Under the pieces are notes generated by a model. It was given only the letters and a program-made list of their open reading frames with translations. It had not been told where the DNA came from and ran no database searches. A program made the translations under genes and the position numbers. A stretch of DNA of 64,000 nt, taken from positions 1-64,000 of the forward strand of contig NZ_JBGFFE010000011.1 in NCBI RefSeq assembly GCF_041224415.1, given 5' to 3'. Shown here piece by piece: positions 33,892 through 42,541 of the stretch; within the stretch, counting starts at the first letter, position 1; each line of letters begins with the position of its first letter. Source of the DNA: Clostridium_B lapidicellarium (GTDB lineage Bacteria; Bacillota; Clostridia; Clostridiales; Clostridiaceae).

Positions 33892-35067
33892 ATGGTAAAA
33901 CCACTTGAAGGCATACGTGTTGTAGATTTAACCCGTGTTTTGTCAGGGCCTTATTGTACCATGCTTTTGGCAGATATGGGTGCAGAGGTAATCAAGATAG
34001 AACAACCTGGGAAAGGGGATGACAGTAGGGGGTATCCTCCTTTTCAAAGGGGAATAAGTGCATATTTTGCAAATTTAAACAGGAATAAAAAGAGTATAAC
34101 TCTCAACTTAAAAGATCCAAAAGCTAAACAGGTTCTATTTGATCTTATAAAGATGTCGGATGTAATAGTTGAAAACTTCAAACCTGGTACTATGGATAAA
34201 TTAGGATTTCCATATGAAAGTGTAAAGACCGTAAATCCAGAAATAATTTATGCTTCTATATCTGGATTTGGACAAACGGGTCCTTATAGAAAGCTTCCAG
34301 GATATGATGTTATAGCACAGGCTATGAGCGGAATGATGAGTGTTACAGGATGGCCGGATTCGCCGCCTACTAGGACAGGAACTGCTATAGGAGATGTTCT
34401 GGCGGGACTTAATTGCTGTATAGGAATTTTGGCGGGACTTCAGGGAAAAAATACCCATGGAAAGGGTGACAGGATTGACATAGGACTTGTAGACTGTTCT
34501 GTAAGTGCAATGGAAACCATAACTGAAATATATATGGTTGAAAATAGGATACCTGAACCTATAAGAAATCGTTATGAATTTATATATCCTTATGATTCTT
34601 TCGAGGCGAAGGATGGCTGGGTAGTTATAGCTGTAGGAAATGATTCAATATGGCAGAGGTTTTGTAATGCCACCGGAAGAACTGATCTACTTGAAGTAGA
34701 AAAATTCAAATTGAATAAGAATAGAGTAAATTCACATGACGAGCTTAATAAAATTGTTACAGACTGGACAAAAAAGCATGAAATAGATGAAATAATAAAA
34801 ATACTTCAGGCGAAAGGTGTTCCATGTGCTCCTATAAATACCATAGATAGGGTTGTGAATGATAAGAATATAAGAGAAAGAGAAATGATATGTGAAATAG
34901 AACATCCTATAAAGGGAAATATGAAGGTAACCGGATGTCCTATAAAATTTATGGAATCTGATCATGTAAGTTATAAGAAAGCACCTACACTTGGAAAAGA
35001 TAATAAAGAAGTATTTGAAAACCTTTTGAATATGTCTGAAAATGAAGTGAACTATTTTAATAGTTAG
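33892..35067 (+). CDS. Class III CoA-transferase (CaiB/BaiF family)
   Basis: 391 aa, full length. It starts KPLEGIRVVDLTRVLSGPYCTMLLADMGAEVIKIEQPGKGDD and has the catalytic Asp168 in TAIGDVLAGLN, forming an acyl-aspartyl anhydride. Family III enzymes move CoA between carboxylic acids (formyl/oxalate, carnitine, benzylsuccinate, itaconate-type acids). In this operon it probably activates the imported acid to its CoA ester before or after the AtuA-like step. Ribosome binding site GAAAGGAGATAATTTAGT precedes the ATG; the gap to the preceding gene is 33 bases. Confidence 0.92.
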   Translation: MVKPLEGIRVVDLTRVLSGPYCTMLLADMGAEVIKIEQPGKGDDSRGYPPFQRGISAYFANLNRNKKSITLNLKDPKAKQVLFDLIKMSDVIVENFKPGTMDKLGFPYESVKTVNPEIIYASISGFGQTGPYRKLPGYDVIAQAMSGMMSVTGWPDSPPTRTGTAIGDVLAGLNCCIGILAGLQGKNTHGKGDRIDIGLVDCSVSAMETITEIYMVENRIPEPIRNRYEFIYPYDSFEAKDGWVVIAVGNDSIWQRFCNATGRTDLLEVEKFKLNKNRVNSHDELNKIVTDWTKKHEIDEIIKILQAKGVPCAPINTIDRVVNDKNIREREMICEIEHPIKGNMKVTGCPIKFMESDHVSYKKAPTLGKDNKEVFENLLNMSENEVNYFNS

Positions 35068-35159
35068 TTGATAATAGCATATAAAATTTGACTTAATAGA
35101 TAATTGTATATATCTATCATAGTCAAATTTTATATAAATAGAAGTTAAGGGGGAAGCCA

Positions 35160-36458
35160 ATGATAGCTTTACTTGGTTTTATAACTGTAGGTTCTGCAGT
35201 TGTGTTGATAATGAAAAACAAAATGGATCCTATACCAGCACTTATAATAATTCCCGTTATTACATGTATATTGTCTGGATTTGGTGGACAAACTAGTAAA
35301 TTTATAATTAATGGTGTTTTGGATGTAGCTCCAATGGGGACAATGTTTATTTTTGCAACGCTTTTCTTTGGAATTATAATTGATGCAGGTACTTTGAATC
35401 CGATCATTAGAAAAATTTTTAAAATAGTAGGTAAAGATCCGATAAAAATTGTACTTGGCACTGGAATACTGGCAATGATGGTTCATCTTGATGGAAATGG
35501 AGCGGTTACTTTTTTAATAGCTATTCCCGCAATGCTTCCACTATTTGATGCAGTTGGAATGAGAAGGACTACATTGGCTACAGTAGTGGCTTTAAGTGCC
35601 GGACTTATGAATACGGAACCTTGGGCTGGGACAGCTCAAAGATGTACAGTTGCACTTAAACTGACTACGGCTCAATTATGGAAACCTCTTATTATACCGT
35701 TTATAGTAGGGGCAATATGTATATTGTTCATAGATTATAGACTTGCATTGCAAGAAAAAAGAAGAATTGGAGAAATAGATTTGTCAAATAATGAAATATT
35801 TGATCTTGAAATAGATGAAGAAAAAAAGAAAATAGAAAGGCCCAAATTATTTATTGTAAATATAGCAATTGTACTTTTGACTATTGGAGTATTGATATCA
35901 GGGAAAGTTACCCCTGCAATTGCATTTATGGTAGCACTTGCACTGGTATTGATCATAAATTATCCTAATGCAAAGGATCAAAAAGATAGAATTAATGCTC
36001 ATGCAAAAGAAGCTCTTTTGATGTCAGGTATAGTATTTGCCACTGGGGCACTTGTAGGAGTTATGAGCGGAACCGGAATGATAAAGGGAATGACAAATTT
36101 TCTTGTAAGTATAATTCCTAATGCTCTCGGAAAACATATAGCACTTTTGACTGGTATAATTGGAATGCCTGCAAGTCTGATTTTTGATCCGTCATCTTTC
36201 TATTTTGGAGTTTTGCCAGTGATAGCAGAAGCAGGAAAAAGTTTTGGAGTTCCAGTTGTGGAAACAGCAAGGGCAGCATTTTTAGGGGAGATGAATATGG
36301 GTTTTCCCATAAGCCCTCTCACCGGAGGTACATTTCTTCTGATATCTCTTGCAGGAGTTGAACTTGGCGAGCATCAGAAAAAAACATTTCCATATGCTTT
36401 TATAGTAACTATAGTAATGCTTATAGCATCAATGGCTATTGGAGTAATCAGAGTATAA
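35160..36458 (+). CDS. CitMHS-family carboxylate carrier
   Basis: 432 aa with about 11-12 membrane segments and a charged cytosolic loop at residues 195-230 (ALQEKRRIGEIDLSNNEIFDLEIDEEKKK). The motif LDGNGAVTFLIAIPAMLPLFDAVGMRR is the CitMHS signature; family members import metal-citrate complexes or related di- and tricarboxylates in symport with protons. As last gene of the AtuA-like operon it probably supplies its substrate. A 92-base gap with a weak hairpin (TTTGACT/AGTCAAA, 35087-35128) precedes it, so its level may differ from the enzymes. Confidence 0.88.
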   Translation: MIALLGFITVGSAVVLIMKNKMDPIPALIIIPVITCILSGFGGQTSKFIINGVLDVAPMGTMFIFATLFFGIIIDAGTLNPIIRKIFKIVGKDPIKIVLGTGILAMMVHLDGNGAVTFLIAIPAMLPLFDAVGMRRTTLATVVALSAGLMNTEPWAGTAQRCTVALKLTTAQLWKPLIIPFIVGAICILFIDYRLALQEKRRIGEIDLSNNEIFDLEIDEEKKKIERPKLFIVNIAIVLLTIGVLISGKVTPAIAFMVALALVLIINYPNAKDQKDRINAHAKEALLMSGIVFATGALVGVMSGTGMIKGMTNFLVSIIPNALGKHIALLTGIIGMPASLIFDPSSFYFGVLPVIAEAGKSFGVPVVETARAAFLGEMNMGFPISPLTGGTFLLISLAGVELGEHQKKTFPYAFIVTIVMLIASMAIGVIRV

Positions 36459-36489
36459 TATGATTTTTTATTGTTATTGTATAGTAAAT

Positions 36490-36528
36490 AGTGACAGAAA
36501 ACTATTTAAAAAATAGTTTCCTGTCACT
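36490..36528. terminator. Bidirectional terminator between converging units
   Basis: AGTGACAG-AAAACTATTT (36490-36507) pairs with AAATAGTTTC-CTGTCACT (36511-36528), a nearly perfect 18-base stem. T tracts are short, but the position between converging operons and the stability support termination both ways. Confidence 0.75.
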
Positions 36529-36580
36529 TCCTGTGCAGATTTTATATTATATATATAAAATGTCTATATTTGAATTTTTT

Positions 36581-37762
36581 TCATCCAACATGATTTTCCA
36601 GGTATTGTGCCGCACAGTGTGCATATATGGCTGTGCCCAAGGGCAGTACTTTTTCGTTTACCGTCATTTTGGGATTATGCATGGAGTAAATGTGTCCATC
36701 TTTGATGCTTCCTGCGCCAATATTGATCATGACTGATGGTACGCATTCTGCAATGCTGGTAAAATCTTCTGTGCCACAAGCTGTAGGGATTTCTCTTACT
36801 TTTTCCGAAGCCAGGATTTCCCTGCAGTAGTCTGCAATTTCTTTACTGAGGGCTGGATCATTATATAGAGGTCCAATACCGTATACAAATTCTACAATTG
36901 CCTCTCCTCTAAAAGTTACAGCTACATTTTTGCTGATTTCTTCAATTCTCTTTTTAAGAAATGCACGGTTTTCATTTGTGGTTGCACGAATGGAAGCTTC
37001 AATCACTGCATTGCCTGCTAGTGTATTAACCGTATCTCCACCTTGTATTTTGCCAATAATTACTACTGAATGCTGGCTGCAGGGTATTTCTCTCGAGATA
37101 ATTTCCTGCAGTGCAATAACGATGTGTGCTGCAATGTTGATTGCATCAACACCCTTTTCAGGAGTGCTTCCATGGGCATTTTTACCCTTTACTGTAATGC
37201 GTACGGCATCACCTGAGTACAGAGCCGTACCTTTCGCATATGTTATGGAACCCACGTCAGATTTCTCATATCCGACTTTAATGTGCATTCCCATTGCTGC
37301 ATCTACTGTTGGGTTTTTCAATATACCGGCCGCTATCATGTCATTTGCCCCGGCTAATAATTCCTCTGCAGGCTGAAACATAAATTTAACGGTTCCTTTT
37401 AGCTTATCTTCATTTTGCTTTAGGAGTTTTGCAGCACCAAGCAGCATTGCAGTATGACAATCGTGACCACAGGAATGGCAATTTCCGTTGGTAGCGGCGA
37501 AATCCAATCCTGTATTCTCTTTCATGGGAAGTGCATCCATATCTGCACGGAGCAATATGGTTTTGCCTTGGTTTCCCAAAATGCAGCAAATGCCTGACTT
37601 CCCCACAGGGAAAGGAGAAAGGCCGTATTCATTGAGCTTTTTCATAACAAATGTTGTGGTTCTTGGAAGGTCAAATCCTGTTTCTGCATAATTGTGTAAT
37701 GTTCTTCTGTTGGCAACAAGCTCTTTGCTAATACTTAAAGCTTTTTTATAATATTTATTCAT
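36581..37762 (-). CDS. M20 family amidohydrolase under Trp T-box control
   Basis: 393 aa, M20D amidohydrolase: LLRADMDALPMKENTG, CHSCGHDCHTAMLLGAAK and FMFQPAEELLAGANDM carry the metal ligands and catalytic glutamates; the C-terminal ligand is in IYSMHNPKMTVNEK. Close relatives act on N-acetyl amino acids, indole-3-acetyl amino acids or hippurate. It is only 37% or so alike by eye to the M20 enzyme at 24838 and not a recent copy. It lies 19 bases downstream of trpP behind a Trp-specific T-box, so its product is likely to be tryptophan or a precursor released from an N-acylated form. Start ATG 37762 with AGGAGGAGAAG. Confidence 0.87.
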   Translation of the reverse strand: MNKYYKKALSISKELVANRRTLHNYAETGFDLPRTTTFVMKKLNEYGLSPFPVGKSGICCILGNQGKTILLRADMDALPMKENTGLDFAATNGNCHSCGHDCHTAMLLGAAKLLKQNEDKLKGTVKFMFQPAEELLAGANDMIAAGILKNPTVDAAMGMHIKVGYEKSDVGSITYAKGTALYSGDAVRITVKGKNAHGSTPEKGVDAINIAAHIVIALQEIISREIPCSQHSVVIIGKIQGGDTVNTLAGNAVIEASIRATTNENRAFLKKRIEEISKNVAVTFRGEAIVEFVYGIGPLYNDPALSKEIADYCREILASEKVREIPTACGTEDFTSIAECVPSVMINIGAGSIKDGHIYSMHNPKMTVNEKVLPLGTAIYAHCAAQYLENHVG

Positions 37763-37781
37763 ATATATTCTTCTCCTCCTG

Positions 37782-38297
37782 TTAGGCCTTCTTAGGTGAA
37801 ACTATTTTTAACGCTGCATTTACAGCGTTATATAAAACTGAACCCACTACAGCGTTTATGAAACATGCCGGTAGAACTACTGAAAATAATAATATATTTA
37901 ATTTTGTAGGTAATCCTGTAATTATTAAAGCTAGAAATAGAAATGTGGTTCCGCTAACAGCTGTTCCTACAATTGAAGTTAGAACAATTGTTATTTGATT
38001 GTTTAGTTTATTTCTTAACGGTTTTAATAATAGGAATAAAATATTCGTTGTTATTATCTTATCTATGAAGTTTGGTATTTGTCCTCCCGGGAATGCTGTA
38101 GTACCTGCTGATAAAATACCTATTACAATTCCAGCGGCAATGCACGTTTTATAATCGTCATTGAACAATATTATAATAAATAATACGACCAGGCCAGTAC
38201 CGGGCTTCATTCCGAAAAATACTGGAGGTATGATCTGGCTTAACACAGTTCCTATAGCCAAAAATAATGAATTTACGATAATTTTTTTTAATTTCAC
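37782..38297 (-). CDS. trpP: Tryptophan transporter TrpP
   Basis: 171 aa with five to six membrane segments. The start MKLKKIIVNSLFLAIGTVLSQIIPPVFFGMKPGTGLVVLFIIIL and the block GIVIGILSAGTTAFPGGQIPNFIDKIIT are typical of TrpP of Bacillus and Clostridium, a small secondary tryptophan importer. The assignment is strengthened by the upstream T-box whose specifier reads UGG (Trp). It is the first gene of a two-gene unit. ATG 38297, ribosome binding site AAGGAGATGTAAATT. Confidence 0.9.
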   Translation of the reverse strand: MKLKKIIVNSLFLAIGTVLSQIIPPVFFGMKPGTGLVVLFIIILFNDDYKTCIAAGIVIGILSAGTTAFPGGQIPNFIDKIITTNILFLLLKPLRNKLNNQITIVLTSIVGTAVSGTTFLFLALIITGLPTKLNILLFSVVLPACFINAVVGSVLYNAVNAALKIVSPKKA

Positions 38298-38392
38298 AAT
38301 TTACATCTCCTTAATGTTATTTAATATCTGGAAGCCTCCGGAAGCTAACAAATAGTTTTACAAATCAATTGAGTCTCAAAAAAACTTTAATA

Positions 38393-38676
38393 AAAAAACT
38401 CCATCCTATAAAAATAGGACGGAGATATTCGCGGTACCACCTAGCTTGTGCTTGTTTAAAAACACCACTCTTGAATTCAGACACCAACATGTCTTGCCCA
38501 TTATAACGTACGGCCAACGATAAAGACTACTCTCCAAACAATTTAGATTTCGGTTTATTCCTAAAAGGTCCATTCACTACCAGTTGTCGTGCTGGAATCA
38601 CACCACCTCCAGCTCTCTGTAACTAAACGTAATAGCTACTCTTCCTCGTCAAAGGATTGTTTTAGTTTATTTATTG
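38393..38676 (-). promoter_or_regulatory. T-box leader with UGG (tryptophan) specifier
   Basis: In the minus-strand transcript: AGAGAGCTGG at the base of the Stem I apical part, specifier context AGTGAA-TGG-ACC (TGG at 38572-38570), the T-box sequence AGGTGGTACCGCG (38442-38430) and an intrinsic terminator CTCCGTCCTATT / ATAGGATGGAG followed by seven T (38424-38393). Uncharged tRNA-Trp should pair with the specifier and the T-box, form the antiterminator and switch on trpP and the M20 hydrolase when tryptophan is scarce. The specifier call rests on motif position. Confidence 0.92.
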
Positions 38677-38682
38677 TTATTT

Positions 38683-38711
38683 ATAATAATACTTTACAGT
38701 GTGTTTGTCAA
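38683..38711 (-). promoter_or_regulatory. Sigma-A promoter of the T-box leader
   Basis: Minus strand TTGACA (38711-38706), 17-base spacer, TATTAT (38688-38683); start near 38676. Confidence 0.7.
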
Positions 38712-38945
38712 TAATTTTTTATTTATTGGACAGGGCAAACGCATGAAAAGTAATATTTTATTACTCAAGGACTGTATATCAAAAAATAAATGTAAAGTAT
38801 ATTATGTTTTCACAATTTTTAGCATAACTCAGAGAAAAATATTCTTAAGTTACCGGATAGTCCTCACTACAGGATATATCCCGCAGCATCAAAAACAGGC
38901 TCAATTTTATTAAGCTAAAAATATGTGGCTTACAACTGATTAATA

Positions 38946-39475
38946 ATATTAGGTGCCAGTACTTTATCAAAATGGATTAGGAATTGCAAAAGCGAAAATG
39001 GTATTCAAGTCCGGGGTTCTGGTAATTATTCCAGTGATGACCAAAAAGAGATCGCACGATTAAATCGTGAACTTTGTAACACAATGGATGCTCTTGATTT
39101 ATTAAAAAAAGCCATAGGAATTTTGGTAAAATGACAGAAGCAATCTATCTTGAAGTTCTTAATAAACATGAGGAACTCAAGAGGAAACGCCGGGTTTCTA
39201 TCATTGTAATGATTCATGTATAAGGCGCTTCACGTTCAGGGTATAATTCGTGGCTGCACCGCCTGCCATCCGGTAGACAAAAGAGAAAGAAGGCTGTATC
39301 CTATTATTACAAAGGATTCTGATTTCAGCAGTAAGCTGGAAAACATTCTAAATGGGCAGTTTAACCTTATTGCACCAAATGTAGTATGGTGTACAGATAT
39401 TACATATCTTTGGACTGATGCGGGTTTTGTATACCTCACAAGTATTATGGATTCCAACAGCTTCACAAGCACCCT
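38946..39475 (+). mobile_element. Decayed IS3-family insertion sequence
   Basis: Two broken frames: residues like WIRNCKSENGIQVRG, then SSDDQKEIARLNRELCNTMDALDLLKKAIGILVK with stop at 39132 are the C-terminus of OrfA (leucine-zipper region). From 39216 the frame MYKALHVQGIIRGCTACHPVDKRERR continuing to LNGQFNLIAPNVVWCTDITYLWTDAGFVYLTSIMDSNS is the first part of the DDE core of OrfB, with both first Asp residues. The N-terminus of OrfA, the C-terminal half of OrfB and terminal repeats are missing, so the element is dead. Confidence 0.82.
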
Positions 39476-39960
39476 TTATAATTTTTATTATATATATTTA
39501 TCATCATTTTTACCCCAATAATAGAAATAAAAAAATAAATCACCTTTATTACAATAATCGTATTATATAACATTAACTTAAATAATAGTTATATATTTGA
39601 TTATATTATAAAAATTTCATCAGTCATTTTTTCATCGCCACATATCCATATATATAATATAAAACCCTTGTCATATTCTAAGTATATCCCCACCTATATG
39701 TCAACTAGGAAACTTATTGCCTGTAAGCTTATATTTCATAAAACATAATTGCCGCCATACACCCTCTATCGCTTAGAAAATCTATTATTCAATAATAATT
39801 CACCATTTTCCACGAAATTCCTTTTCAAAACTTATAAAGATCTTTTCCGAGCATCATAGGCTTATACACAATAATTCTTCCATATTTCTCGTACTTCATA
39901 TAAATCAACTAGGTTTAACCTATTTTATTCTCTTCATTTCACCTCCAAAAATAAAAATGA
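39476..39960. other. AT-rich gene-free stretch
   Basis: About 480 bases of very AT-rich sequence between the IS3 remnant and the toxin promoter. I see no coding frame, hairpin terminator or recognisable RNA in it. The bases from 38712 to 38945 are similar. Confidence 0.5.
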
Positions 39961-39966
39961 ACTAAT

Positions 39967-40009
39967 TGATACATAATAAATTGACTTCAAATAAAAAATA
40001 GTGTATCAT
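39967..40009 (+). promoter_or_regulatory. Promoter and operator of the toxin-antitoxin operon
   Basis: TTGACT (39981-39986), 17-base spacer, TATCAT (40004-40009). TGATACA (39967-39973) and TGTATCA (40002-40008) are an inverted pair placed before the -35 box and over the -10 box, a good arrangement for repression by the antitoxin. Confidence 0.65.
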
Positions 40010-40049
40010 TTTATTACAAAGGAGCATATTATTATAAAGGAGTGAAGCA

Positions 40050-40460
40050 ATGAATTCATATTACAACCAGAACTATTCTCGGGAGGAAATCGAAGATATT
40101 CTTGAAAAAATTAAAAATTGTGTCCGTAATAACAGATTTACAATTTCTCGTAATGCTAATAGGCAGGAAAACATTGATTTTATCAATGAGTACAATATTA
40201 GAAGCGATAAACAAAAAAGTATATTGCTAAAAATTCAGGCAACCGATTTTTGCCACTCCTTGCAGAATACCAACATAGGATATGAATATGAAGTTTTATA
40301 TGTGTTTGTTCCGCAAGTTGAATTGTTCAATGTAGATGGCAAGCAAGAGATAGTTGATATTTATACAAAATTCAACATCATTGATTTACCTTCAAGAACT
40401 CGAACGGTTGTGATTTCTTTTCATAAGCGAAACAAGCCGATTGAATATCTTTTTAAATAA
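40050..40460 (+). CDS. MqsR-like type II toxin
   Basis: 136 aa. Alignment by eye to MqsR (mRNA interferase of RelE/YoeB fold) follows DILEKIKNCVRNNRFTISRNANRQ (helix 1 region) to ILLKIQATDFCHSLQN (MqsR has IGLSESDFYKSM) and the final strands VVISFHKRNKPIEYLF. It is longer than E. coli MqsR (98 aa) by an insertion around YEVLYVFVPQVELFNVDGKQEIVD. The likely activity is ribosome-independent RNA cleavage. It precedes its antitoxin by 26 bases, toxin first, as in mqsRA. ATG with AAAGGAGTGAAGCA. Confidence 0.72.
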   Translation: MNSYYNQNYSREEIEDILEKIKNCVRNNRFTISRNANRQENIDFINEYNIRSDKQKSILLKIQATDFCHSLQNTNIGYEYEVLYVFVPQVELFNVDGKQEIVDIYTKFNIIDLPSRTRTVVISFHKRNKPIEYLFK

Positions 40461-40486
40461 AATATAAATTAAAAGGAGGATCCATT

Positions 40487-41485
40487 ATGAAAGCCAAAAA
40501 AGTTTTCTGTGAAAAATGCAGAAATGATGTTACTTATACTGTTAGTAAGGTCCAGATGGAAGGCACCATTAAAGGGAAGAAATATTATTATACTGGTAAA
40601 GAAGCTCATTGTGATGATTGTGGATCTGAAGTTTATGTGGCAGAGCTAAATGATTATAATTTAAAAGCATTGTATGATGTTTATAGAGTGAAAAATGGAA
40701 TTGTTTCTCATAATATTGTTGTAGCCATACCAGAAAAATATGCAATAGGAAAACGTCCGCTATCGCTTTTGTTAGGATGGGGAGAACAAACATACTCTCG
40801 TTACTATGATGGTGACTTGCCAACTAAACAGTATTCTCAAATATTGCAGAAAATTTATGATGAGCCACAATACTATGCTGAAATTTTAGAGGAGAATAAA
40901 AGCAATTTAAAAACAGTCGCTTCTTACGAAAAAAGCAAAAAAGCTGTAGAAGCTATTTTAGGTTTAGCACAGAGTAATGAATCAAAAATTAATTTAGCTA
41001 TCGAATATCTTTTAAATCAATGTGAAGATATTACTCCGCTGGCTTTACAAAAAGCACTTTATTATATTCAGGGGTTTTACTTTGCTTTTTACAATACATT
41101 TATCTTCAGTGAGGACTGTGAAGCATGGATACACGGTCCTGTTTATAGGGAAATATATTTTAGATATCGTGATTACCGATTTGATGCAATCAATGGGAAC
41201 AACGAGAAATTCGATAGTTCAGTCTTCTCATCAGCTGAAAAAGGGATTTTAGACAGTATAGCAAAGAATATTTGTTGCTATAGCGGTAAAGTTTTAGAAC
41301 ATTTTACACACGCTGAATTACCCTGGTTATCTACTAGAGGTGACTTGAAAGCAAATGAGCGTTCAGGACGAATTATTAAAAAAGAATTGATTGGCAAATA
41401 CTTCAGTAATGTTAAGTATAAATATCAAATGATCAATCCTAGTGATATCAAAGACTATGCACAAAATATGTTTAATCAAATATAA
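40487..41485 (+). CDS. MqsA-like/Panacea (SocA, DUF4065) antitoxin
   Basis: 332 aa in three parts. Residues 1-55 hold two Cys-x2-Cys pairs (FCEKCRND and HCDDCGSE), the zinc-binding module of MqsA. Residues about 60-125 form a Xre-like HTH (YAIGKRPLSLLLGWGEQTYSRYYDGDLPTKQYSQILQKIY), expected to bind the promoter palindrome. Residues about 165-330 are a Panacea/SocA-like domain (ITPLALQKALYYIQGFYFAFYN, AWIHGPVYREIYFRYRDY), a domain known to neutralise many different toxins. The combination suggests the Panacea or zinc part binds the MqsR-like toxin and the HTH provides autoregulation. GGAGGATCC ribosome binding site. Confidence 0.85.
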   Translation: MKAKKVFCEKCRNDVTYTVSKVQMEGTIKGKKYYYTGKEAHCDDCGSEVYVAELNDYNLKALYDVYRVKNGIVSHNIVVAIPEKYAIGKRPLSLLLGWGEQTYSRYYDGDLPTKQYSQILQKIYDEPQYYAEILEENKSNLKTVASYEKSKKAVEAILGLAQSNESKINLAIEYLLNQCEDITPLALQKALYYIQGFYFAFYNTFIFSEDCEAWIHGPVYREIYFRYRDYRFDAINGNNEKFDSSVFSSAEKGILDSIAKNICCYSGKVLEHFTHAELPWLSTRGDLKANERSGRIIKKELIGKYFSNVKYKYQMINPSDIKDYAQNMFNQI

Positions 41486-41510
41486 TTGAACTTCAACTAT
41501 AAAATAAAAG

Positions 41511-41555
41511 AGGTATCGCTGCATTTAATTTTGTAAAAGCAGCGGTACCTTTTAT
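41511..41555 (+). terminator. Terminator of the toxin-antitoxin operon
   Basis: AGGTATCGCTGC (41511-41522) pairs with GCAGCGGTACCT (41539-41550), one mismatch, followed by TTTTATA. Confidence 0.88.
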
Positions 41556-41662
41556 ATACTTTTTTTCATTATCATATAACCTCAGGCAAATACAAGATAT
41601 GTATTTAAGTATCCCATTTTTGATCCACTAAATAAAGGTATGAACAAAGTATAATAAGCTAG

Positions 41663-42300
41663 ATAAAAGAATCTATTAAAAGCGGTAAATCACTACCCTG
41701 GCAAAAACCATGGATAGGATACGGAAGGCCCAGGAATTACGTAACACAAAAGAAATATTCCGGAATAAATTTGCTGCTGTTCCCTACTCCGGGAGAATAT
41801 ATTACATTTAAGCAGATAAAGACATTACAGAAAAGTAATCCCAGTATAAAACTTAAAAAAGGCAGTAAGAGCAACATGGTTGTATTCTGGAAATTTCTCG
41901 ATAAAAATAAAAATGAAGATATTAAAGAAAGTGAACTAGAGCTACCTGTGCCAGTAAATCAAAAGGGAAAGGTCCAATTTTTAGATACTATAAGGTATTT
42001 CATATATCATGTGTAGAAGGACTAAAACCACACGATAATATAATTCAAAATAGCAATGTCAACGTGATAGAAAAAGCAGAAAATTTAATATACGAATATA
42101 GTAAAGAAGTAAAAATTAAAAAAGTTCTCGGAAGTAACAAAGCCTATTATAATGCTGCGAGGGACTTTATTTCTGTACCGGACATAAAACAATTTAAAAA
42201 GGAAGCCTGGATACTACTCAACGGTCTTTCATGAAATTATCAGGGTATAATAGCCGATTGAACAGGCTTGGAAATAATGACCAGTTTCAATTTGCAAGTG
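41663..42300 (+). pseudogene. ArdC-type antirestriction/DUF1738 protein, several frameshifts
   Basis: The first frame reads IKESIKSGKSLPWQKPWIGYG, RPRNYVTQKKYSGINLLLFPT and KKGSKSNMVVFWKFL, the N-terminal ssDNA-binding domain of ArdC, and ends at 42014. A shifted frame continues YKVFHISCVEGLKP, ENLIYEYSKEV, SNKAYYNAARDFISVPDIKQF. A third gives YYSTVFHEII, the start of the zincin HExxH site, and a fourth GYNSRLNRLGNNDQFQFASEK. Thus at least three frame breaks destroy an ArdC/phage-polymerase-associated metalloprotease that is normally carried by plasmids and conjugative elements. There is no start codon. It is clear evidence of a former mobile element here. Confidence 0.83.
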
Positions 42301-42301
42301 A

Positions 42302-42450
42302 AAAACATAGTCTGAATTTTTATTTATGATGTTTCTCCTATCTCTTTCTGATATCCCACTGCACCGGTAGTTTACAATACATACATTTATATCGAGCAGC
42401 TTTAAAAGTTCTGGAATCGCTGTTATTTCATTGCTTTTCTTGTCAGTTTG
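42302..42450 (-). mobile_element. Fragment of an ISAs1-family transposase
   Basis: On the minus strand the frame reads DKKSNEITAIPELLKLLDIN, then VCIVNYRCSGISERDRRNII and NKNSDYV, corresponding to the ISAs1 transposase block KSNEITAIPELLxLLDIKGxIVTIDAMG. The catalytic Asp of TIDAMG is lost (NYRCSG). It begins right where the ArdC remnant stops, so the two may mark an old junction. No terminal repeats were seen. Confidence 0.72.
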
Positions 42451-42541
42451 TCTTTACAATTTATTTACTCATGCGTTTGCCTTGATTTATTGGAACTATA
42501 ATTGGGGTAAAAAAATATATTGTAAGTAAAGGAGGCGTTTT

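Noticed and set aside
38712..38945. Possible further IS fragments upstream of the IS3 remnant
   Set aside because: A few residues looked suggestive on the minus strand (EPVFDAAGYIL), but no transposase block could be matched.
39476..39960. CRISPR array or tandem repeat in the AT-rich gap
   Set aside because: No regularly spaced repeat is present; similarity is only low complexity. No CRISPR array, tRNA or rRNA was seen elsewhere in the window either.
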